A stretch of DNA of 64,000 nt from Opisthocomus hoazin (Eukaryota > Chordata > Aves > Opisthocomiformes > Opisthocomidae), in contig NC_134440.1 of assembly GCF_030867145.1 (NCBI RefSeq), positions 9,858,001-9,922,000 on the forward strand, written 5' to 3'. The notes under the pieces were generated by a model that was given only the letters and a program-made list of their open reading frames with translations, ran no database searches and had not been told where the DNA came from. The translations under genes were made by a program, and so were the position numbers. The stretch's first letter is position 1; each line of letters starts with the position of its first letter. Below, one piece after another: positions 23,791-64,000 of the stretch.

Positions 23791-24525
23791 GCCCAGCCGG
23801 CTACGCCACGAGGATCCCGGTGAGACGCCCCGCTCGCGGGGCCATCGTGGACCCTTCTACCCCCAGAAAGCACCCGGAGCAGCCCCGGCGCTGCTGGGGC
23901 GAAGCCGGGTGGAGGCAAGGAGCATCCCGGGTGCGGAGCCCTCCGTGCTGCCCGCGGGAGGCGGGTCGGCGGCTGTCCGCGGGGCTCGTGGGTGGGCACC
24001 GCGCCGCAGAGGCTGCGCCAGCGGCCGGCTGGGCACGCCTGCGATGGCACGGGGGGACCCCGCGGGGCGGGAAGGCCAAGGGACGCGCGGGGTCTCCGAG
24101 GCTGTGGGGATGGCTTTGGCTTCCCAGGAAAGTGGCTGCCGCGGGTGCCACCTCCAAGCCGGCAGCCCCCGTGCCGGGGAGCCCCAGGATCGGACGGACG
24201 CACGGAGACTTCGCTGCGTGGCCGCCGAGCTCCCACGTCCTCCCGACACACGTGCACCGAGCGCTGCGTGCTCAGCTGGGGGGGCCCTGCTCCCTTCTGG
24301 ATCTCAAATCCCCCGGGTGCGGGGGAGTCCCACCCAGGGACCAGGGGGCTGGGGACCAGCGGGGCTGTGGGGGCTGATCCCTGCACACAGCGTGGGGGCA
24401 GGATCTGGCCCGGGAGCCCCGGCTTGGTCCCTGGGTGACTCAGCCCCAGGGACATCAGAGGCTGCTGGGGGCGGGGGGGGGGGGATGTTCTTCAGACCCC
24501 ACTGGTGCCACATGCGCTGCTGGGA

Positions 24526-25590
24526 TCACAGAATCACAGAATCCCAGCATGGCCGCGGTCGGCAGGGCTCTCTGGGGTCCCCCAGTGCCACCCCCTGCCC
24601 AAGCAGGGTCACCCAGAGCAGGGGGCACAGCACCACGGCCAGGCGGGGCTGGAATATCTCCAGAGAAGGAGACTCCACAGCCTCCCTGGGCAGCCTGGAC
24701 CAGGGCTCCGTCACCCTCAGAGGGAAGAAGTTCTTCCTCGGGTTCAGCTGCAGCTTCCTCTGCTCCAGTTTGTGCCCGTTGCCCCTTGTCCTGTGCTGGG
24801 CACCACTGAGCAGAGTCTGGCCCCGTCCTCCTGACCCCCCCCCTGCAGATATTTAGAGGCATTTCGAAGGTCCCCTCTCAGCCTTCTCTTCCCCAGGCTG
24901 AACAAGCCCAGCTCCCTCAGCCTCTCCTCGTAGCAGAGATGCTCCAGTCCCCTCCTCATCCTCGTAGCCCCGCGCTGGACTCTCTCCAGTAGCTCCTCAT
25001 CTCTCTTGAACTGGGGAGCCCAGCACTGGACACAGCACTGCAGATGGGGCCTCCCCAGGGCAGAGCAGAGGGGGAGGAGACCCTCCCTCGCCCTGCTGCC
25101 CACACTCCTCCTGATGCACCCCAGGATCCCCTTGGCCTTCTGGGCACCCAGGGCACACTGCTGGCTCACGGTCACCCTGTCGTCCCCCAGCACTCCCAGT
25201 CCCTCTCCGCAGAGCTGCTCCCAGCAGGTCAGCCCCAGCCTGTACTGGTGCCTGGGGTTGTTCCTCCCCAGGTGCAGGACCCTGCCCTTGCCCTGGTTGA
25301 ATTTCATCAGGTTCCTCTCTGCCCAACTCTCCAGCCTGCCCAGGTCACGCTGGATGGCAGCACAGCTTTCCAGTGCATCAGCCACCCCTCCCAGTTTGCC
25401 CTCATCAGCTGAGGGTACATTCCATCCCTTCATCCAGGTCACTGATGGAGAAGTTGCACAGACTGGGCCCAGTACTGACCCCGGGGGAACCCCACTGGTT
25501 ACCGGCCTCCAACCAGACTCAGCACTGCTGGTGACAGCCCTCTGGGCTCTGCCCTTTCAGCTGGTTCTCACTCTCCACTCACCCAGCCCA
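24526..25590 (-). mobile_element. CR1 retrotransposon, 1.06 kb, minus strand, with ORF2 C-terminus remnant
   Basis: The left end shows the inverted CR1 3' terminus (ATCACAGAATCACAGAATC). The minus strand keeps an open frame at 25442-24744 with the end of CR1 ORF2: A-A-I-Q-R-D-L-G-R-L-E-S-W-A, N-L-M-K-F-N-Q-G-K, G-C-I-R-R-S-V-G-S-R, G-L-E-H-L-C-Y-E-E-R-L. 5'-truncated, so the reverse transcriptase core is missing and the element is dead. The right boundary is approximate. Confidence 0.95.
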
Positions 25591-27650
25591 CGCTTCCTGA
25601 GGTTCCTCGGGTCCCCGAAGCATCCCGGCCAGCGCTGTGCCCATCCCCCCGAGCCCGTCCCCGCTCCCCCCCCCGCCGGGGATGAGCACCCCGGCCCCTG
25701 GGCTCTGCCGCGGGGCAGCCCGACCTGCAGCCAGCGCTCGGGGCTGCCGGTTGCCCACGTCCCCATCAATTTGGAAGGGGTTTAGTCTCCGTCCCCCCAG
25801 TAATTGCAACCTGCCTCAGGGTCTGGGGGTCGCAGGCCGACCACCTCCTCTGCGCGTGGTCGAGCCGCTCGTTACGGCTTCGTTATCCTCAGCTGCAGCC
25901 GGGTCCTTCCCGGTGCTGCCCAAAGCCCGGTCCCGGCTGGGTGCCCTGCCTCCCCCTCGCCCCCCTGCCCCACTGCCCAGCCCAGCAAAGCCGGAAATTC
26001 TTTCCTCCTGGAAAGAATTAATTGCAAGGCCTGGAGATTACTTTCCGATTATTTTTTTTGGGATACAATTTTTTTATCCTGATTTTTGATCGAAAGCCAG
26101 GCTTTTTGGGGAAAGACCTCAGGAGCTTTTCATGAACATTTCCCCTTCCGCTGAGCCTTGTTTTCATCCAGACGAGGGCTTGGGGCAGAAACCAAACCGG
26201 AGGCGAGCCGTGGGGGCAGCTGGGGGCTGGGCGCCGGGGCTGGCAGGGGTGCCGGAGGGTGGCACCGGGCAGCGGCGGGCGCAGGGCGCTGGGTGCGGGG
26301 GGGGCAGACGGACATCTCCTGGTTAAGGATCGCTGCTGGGCTCGGGAAGGCGCGTGCCTGGCTGTGCGTGTGTGCGCGCACCGACACAGCTGTGCCCAGG
26401 CTTGACGTGTGCTGGTGCATCTGCGTGGTGCGGCACACGCGTGTGTCGGTGCGCGCGGGCGATGCGCTGCCGGTTAGCGGAGGAGACGCGTCCTGCTCGA
26501 TGTCGGTCCTGCTGCCCTGCGGCTGCAGCGCTGGCGGGAGCCGGGGGAAGATGCCACCAGGCAGCACCCGAAAATACGTGGGGGGCTGGAGAACCCTTGG
26601 CAGAGTTGGAAAGGGCCTGGCACGCCCTGGGGAAGGGCCCTGGCAGGACCTGGGGAGACCCTGGTGGGAGTCGTGGGAGTGGGCACCATGGGAAACGGGG
26701 TGCTGCCAGGGCTGAGGGGGACTCGCAGAGCCGGTCCGTGTCCATGGGCATCACCCCGACTTCACGGGAGTTTGGAAGCGCTTTTTACATGCCAGTGGGA
26801 GGAAGAAGGGGGGTGAGCCCCCCCGAGATGGGGCAGGGAGAGGTGGGGCAGGGCTGCCTCAGCATCCCTGCGTCGCCCAGGAGCGTCCCCTCTCCCCTGC
26901 CCCACCACGGCCCCGGTGGTGCAGAGCCCGGCTCCCCTTGCCTCAGTTTCCCGGCAGGCTCTGCCCACCTCTGCAGCCCGCCATCGCCACCTGCCCGTGC
27001 CTGGGACCCCCTCCCTGGAGGGGGGGGTCTGTGTGTGCGTGGGTCCATGTGCGTGGCTGACAGCATGGCGGTGCACACGCGTGTGCTGCTACAGACCTGT
27101 GGGCACATGTGGCTGTGCCTGGGCTCCGGGCGCAGCCTGGGGTGGGTGGCACACGAGGGGGTCCGTCCTTCGTGCCTCCTGCCGCTGCCACCAGTGTTCC
27201 CAGTCCCCCGCTGGCAGTGGGCCGACCTGCGCCAGGCCCACAGCTGCTTCCCTGGGGGTCGCGCATCAGCGATGGAGACCGGGCTGCTCGGGCCCTGCCC
27301 TCCCACCAGCTCCCATTTCCACCCTGTGCCTCAGTTTCCCTTGGCATCTTTTTGTCCCCCGGTGTCCCTGTGAGGCGTGGTGGTCCCGCGGGAGGGGCTG
27401 GGAGGAGAAGGGTGGGAGTCCATCGCTGGGCTCCAGGGAGGCAGACGGGGAGAGGGTCAGGGTGAAACCCGACAGAGCTGATGGAGCGGGGGGCTCTGCT
27501 TCAGCCCCTGTGCAGGACCCCCCCCAGGAGGGTCAGCGGCTGGTGGTACCCCGGGATCGTGGAAGCTTCTTAAGCCCCTGCACCGGGACCCCTGTGCCCA
27601 GAGCAGGGTGTGTCTTTCAGAAGTGACCCCAGGGTCACCTGGGGTCACCT
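25591..27650. other. DNA between two inverted CR1 copies, no gene recognised
   Basis: 2 kb with an A/T-richer island at 25,985-26,150, which includes a perfect 10-bp inverted repeat (25996-26019). The rest is C+G-rich; no domain or repeat family was seen. Confidence 0.6.
25996..26019. other. Perfect 10-bp inverted repeat with 4-nt loop
   Basis: AATTCTTTCC, TCCT, GGAAAGAATT. It sits in an A/T-rich island 2.5 kb upstream of the UNC13A promoter. It could be a dimeric transcription factor site or chance. Confidence 0.6.
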
Positions 27651-28162
27651 GAGTACTGTGTCCAGTGCTGGGCTCCCCAGTTCAAGAAAGATGAGGAGCT
27701 GCTGGAGAGAGTCCAGCGGAGGGCTACGAGGATGAGGAGGGGACTGGAGCATCTCTCCTACGAGGAGAGGCTGAGGGAGCTGGGCTTGTTCAGCCTGGAG
27801 AAGAGAAGGCTGCGAGGGGACCTTCGAAACGCCTCTAAATATCTGCAGGGTGGGGGTCAGGAGGACGGGGCCAGACTCTGTTCAGTGGTGCCCAGCGACA
27901 GGACAAGGGGCAACGGGCACAAACTGGAGCAGAGGAAGCTCCAGCTGAACCCGAGGAAGAACTTCTTCCCTCTGAGGGTGCCGGAGCCCTGGCCCAGGCT
28001 GCCCAGGGAGGCTGTGGAGTCTCCTTCTCTGGGGATATTCCGGCCCCGCTGGCCGCGGTGCTGTGCAGCTGCTCTGGGTGACCCTGCTTGGGCAGGGGGT
28101 TGGGCTGGGTGACCCCAGAGGGCCCTGCCGACCCCCAACATTCTGGGGTTCTGTGTTTCAGG
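27651..28162 (+). mobile_element. CR1 retrotransposon, 0.5 kb, plus strand
   Basis: Same family as the copy at 24.5-25.6 kb but in opposite orientation, beginning at GTGTCCAGTGCTGGGCTCCC and containing the ORF2 end ([20 protein letters not shown]). It ends near the degraded ATTCTGGGGTTCTGTG terminus, about 0.3 kb before the UNC13A promoter. 5'-truncated. Confidence 0.94.
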
Positions 28163-28479
28163 GGGCTGCAAGCCCAACCCCCCCGCGACACCCCAGCGTG
28201 GGGTAAACGCTGCCCCCCACATCAGCGCTCCCCCCGGGGCTGGGCTGGCAGGACAGAGCCCCCCAAGGCGGTACAAGCCAGACAGCCCCCCCGTGGGCAT
28301 GGCAGACCCCCCCCCTCCCCCGGTGCAACGTGGGCAGGACAGCACAACCCGCTCTTCCCCGGGCAACGCAGAGGTGACACCCCCGCCCCCCCGAGATGCA
28401 CGGGCAGAAGCCCCTCGGGGTTGCACAAATCGGGGCTTTCCCCCCCTCCCCCGCACCCGACTGCCCCTCCCCACCCGTG
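28163..28479. other. Distal UNC13A promoter flank
   Basis: C-run-rich DNA between the CR1 3' end and the CpG-rich promoter. No motif beyond short C and G homopolymers. Confidence 0.6.
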
Positions 28480-28550
28480 GGTGCGGTGGAGGAGAGGGGG
28501 GGGTGGTTGCGGGTGGGGGGGCGGCTCCTTTAAGGCGGGGGCGGCGGGGC

Positions 28551-28558
28551 TGACGTCA
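28551..28558 (+). promoter_or_regulatory. Full palindromic cAMP response element
   Basis: Perfect TGACGTCA, the consensus CREB/ATF site, 115 bp upstream of the UNC13A start codon. It abuts the RE1 element without a gap. Activity-dependent control of a synaptic gene would be a plausible role; this is inferred. Confidence 0.75.
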
Positions 28559-28579
28559 GGAGCTGTCCCCGGTGCTGAA
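28559..28579 (-). promoter_or_regulatory. RE1/NRSE (REST-binding) element
   Basis: Read on the minus strand, the left half is TTCAGCACC and the right half contains GGACAGC followed by TCC, at canonical spacing. By eye 18 of 21 positions match the textbook RE1 consensus; the differences are two spacer positions and one base near the right end. REST silences neuronal genes outside neurons, which fits UNC13A. No scan or ChIP data were available. Confidence 0.8.
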
Positions 28580-28582
28580 AGC

Positions 28583-28593
28583 AAGATGGCCGC
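28583..28593 (+). promoter_or_regulatory. YY1 motif overlapping the upstream ATG
   Basis: AAGATGGCCGC matches the YY1 consensus AAGATGGCGGC at 10 of 11 positions. It lies 3 bp from the RE1. YY1 sites in this orientation are typical just downstream of start sites and often contain an ATG, as here. Confidence 0.65.
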
Positions 28594-28600
28594 CCGCTAG
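28586..28600 (+). other. Upstream ORF of four residues (MAAR) plus stop
   Basis: ATG at 28586 has A at -3 and G at +4, a stronger context than the main UNC13A start, and ends at TAG after four codons. The stop is 72 nt before the main ATG, so reinitiation is feasible. It matters only if transcription starts upstream of 28586, which sequence cannot prove. Confidence 0.55.
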
Positions 28601-28632
28601 CCAACCCGGGCCGGCGGCGGCGGCGGCCAGCG

Positions 28633-28655
28633 CCCCCCCCCCCCCCCCCCCCCCC
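28633..28655 (+). repeat. 23-nt C homopolymer in the predicted 5'UTR
   Basis: An uninterrupted run of 23 C ends 17 nt before the start codon. A second run of about 20 C lies in intron 1 at 28749-28768. In RNA it would be a poly(C) site; in DNA the other strand is a G run. Length may be an assembly approximation. Confidence 0.85.
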
Positions 28656-28672
28656 GTGCCGCCACCGGGACG

Positions 28673-63425
<34,753 letters not shown>

Positions 63426-64000
63426 ACCCCTTCCACCCCTCAGCCCTCTCCCCCTCCTCCTGGCCCCGTTTCTACAGCGTCCTCCAGCCTTGTACAAGCC
63501 ATAAGAGCGGCCACAAGAGAAGTCTCCTTCCCAGCCCTGGTGAGGTGGGCGGGGATGTGGCTGCTGTGACAGAACCCCCTGTCCCTCCTTTGGCCAGACT
63601 GACTGGGTGACAGGGGTGCAGAGCATAGTCATGCCCCTGTCCAACCCCGACAGGAAGGTGCTGGGGCTGGTGGGTCTGCAGGGAAGGGCTGGACCCCAGA
63701 CTGGGCAATGGGACAGATCTGCCCCTTCCCAGCCTGTCTGAGATGGAGGAACCCCAATGGCCTATCCCCAACCCTACCCCATCCTACCCAGCCCCAAACC
63801 TTACTGAGCGATGCAAGGAAAGGGGTGGGGGGTGGTGGGGGTGATGTCTCACCCTGCCCGAGGGTCTTGGTGAGTGGCTGGCACAGGATGGTGGCCCCTT
63901 GTCCCCATCCCTCGAGAATTGCCAGGCGCCCTGAGGGACAGGGAGGCTCCCACTCGCTGAGCACCCTGTACATATGTAAATAGCTGTACATACACGGGGC
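63426..64000 (+). other. UNC13A: UNC13A 3'UTR (open at window end)
   Basis: 575 nt after the TAA. No AATAAA or ATTAAA is present, so the poly(A) site lies beyond the window. Mostly C+G-rich, becoming A/T-rich only at the very end where three Pumilio motifs lie. Confidence 0.85.
63967..63992 (+). promoter_or_regulatory. Cluster of three Pumilio response elements
   Basis: TGTACATA (63967-63974), TGTAAATA (63975-63982) and TGTACATA (63985-63992) are three perfect matches to the PUM1/2 consensus UGUANAUA within 26 nt of the sense-strand 3'UTR, the first two directly abutting. PUM proteins repress and destabilise mRNAs, including many synaptic ones. Confidence 0.8.

Larger units (their letters stand above)
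20891..24525. other. Upstream DNA with CTCF-type motif and a candidate minus-strand exon
   Basis: CpG-rich. The notable items are the CTCF motif at 21187-21201, a small A/T-richer patch at 21,870-21,925 (ATTTTTAGCCGCATAATTCATAG) and the candidate exon at 23698-23790. No other gene recognised. Confidence 0.6.
28480..28672 (+). promoter_or_regulatory. UNC13A: UNC13A promoter and 5'UTR (CpG island)
   Basis: C+G- and CpG-rich DNA directly upstream of the start codon. A TTTAAGG stretch (28529-28535) could act as a weak TATA-like element, followed by GC-box DNA (28534-28549), then contiguous CRE, RE1 and YY1 motifs (28551-28593). The last 70 nt before the ATG hold CGG repeats and a 23-nt C run. 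The start codon context has A at -3 and T at +4. The transcription start is not visible; YY1 motifs of this kind usually sit just downstream of a start site, which would put it near 28,540-28,580. That placement is inference. Confidence 0.75.

Noticed and set aside
24744..25442. 233-codon minus-strand ORF as a host gene
   Set aside because: It is the C-terminal part of CR1 ORF2 inside a 5'-truncated element, not a cellular gene.
27732..28112. 126-codon ORF just upstream of UNC13A
   Set aside because: Same CR1 ORF2 C-terminal remnant in the other orientation.
28529..28535. TTTAAGG as a TATA box
   Set aside because: Weak match in a CpG-island promoter with YY1 and GC boxes; such promoters are usually TATA-less. 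Kept only as a possibility in the promoter entry.

Overview
The window is bird genomic DNA. Its C+G is very high, with many homopolymer C/G runs and 200 unresolved bases. All five interspersed repeats I recognise are CR1 non-LTR retrotransposons, the dominant avian family. Most introns of its one gene are compact. This fits a gene-rich avian microchromosome; the species cannot be named from sequence alone.

The one gene I can identify is UNC13A (Munc13-1), the presynaptic vesicle-priming factor, on the + strand from the start codon at 28673 to the stop at 63425. I rebuilt it exon by exon from splice sites, reading phase and family knowledge. The baseline model has 44 coding exons and 1,705 codons plus stop, close to the roughly 1,703 residues of the human protein. 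Domain order is C2A (exons 1-4), acidic/serine-rich linker (5-10), calmodulin-binding helix (11-12), alternatively spliced linker (13-15), C1 zinc finger (16), C2B (18-20), MUN (21-41) and C2C (42-44). The 3'UTR starts at 63426 and runs off the window.

Region by region: 1-28,480 is upstream DNA with no recognisable protein gene. It holds CpG-rich blocks, a gap (5522-5721), minisatellites, a 0.5 kb alternating TG/CG tract, three CR1 copies, a strong CTCF-type motif at 21187-21201 and one possible minus-strand first exon at 23698-23790. 28,480-28,672 is the UNC13A promoter/5'UTR, where CRE, RE1 (REST) and YY1 motifs sit next to one another, followed by a five-codon uORF and a 23-C run. 28,673-63,425 is UNC13A. 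Intron 1 carries a GGAT-type minisatellite and a 250 bp island of nearly pure A/T; other introns carry 41 bp and 42 bp minisatellites and two CR1 tails. 63,426-64,000 is 3'UTR and contains three Pumilio motifs within 26 nt.

The most interesting content is in UNC13A's processing and control. A duplicated exon pair (13a/13b) has phases that require exactly one copy to be used. There are two 6-nt microexons, an apparent extra 42-codon cassette exon (9b), and a 19-codon cassette (41b) behind a very long pyrimidine tract. I found no new enzyme system, defence system or RNA gene.
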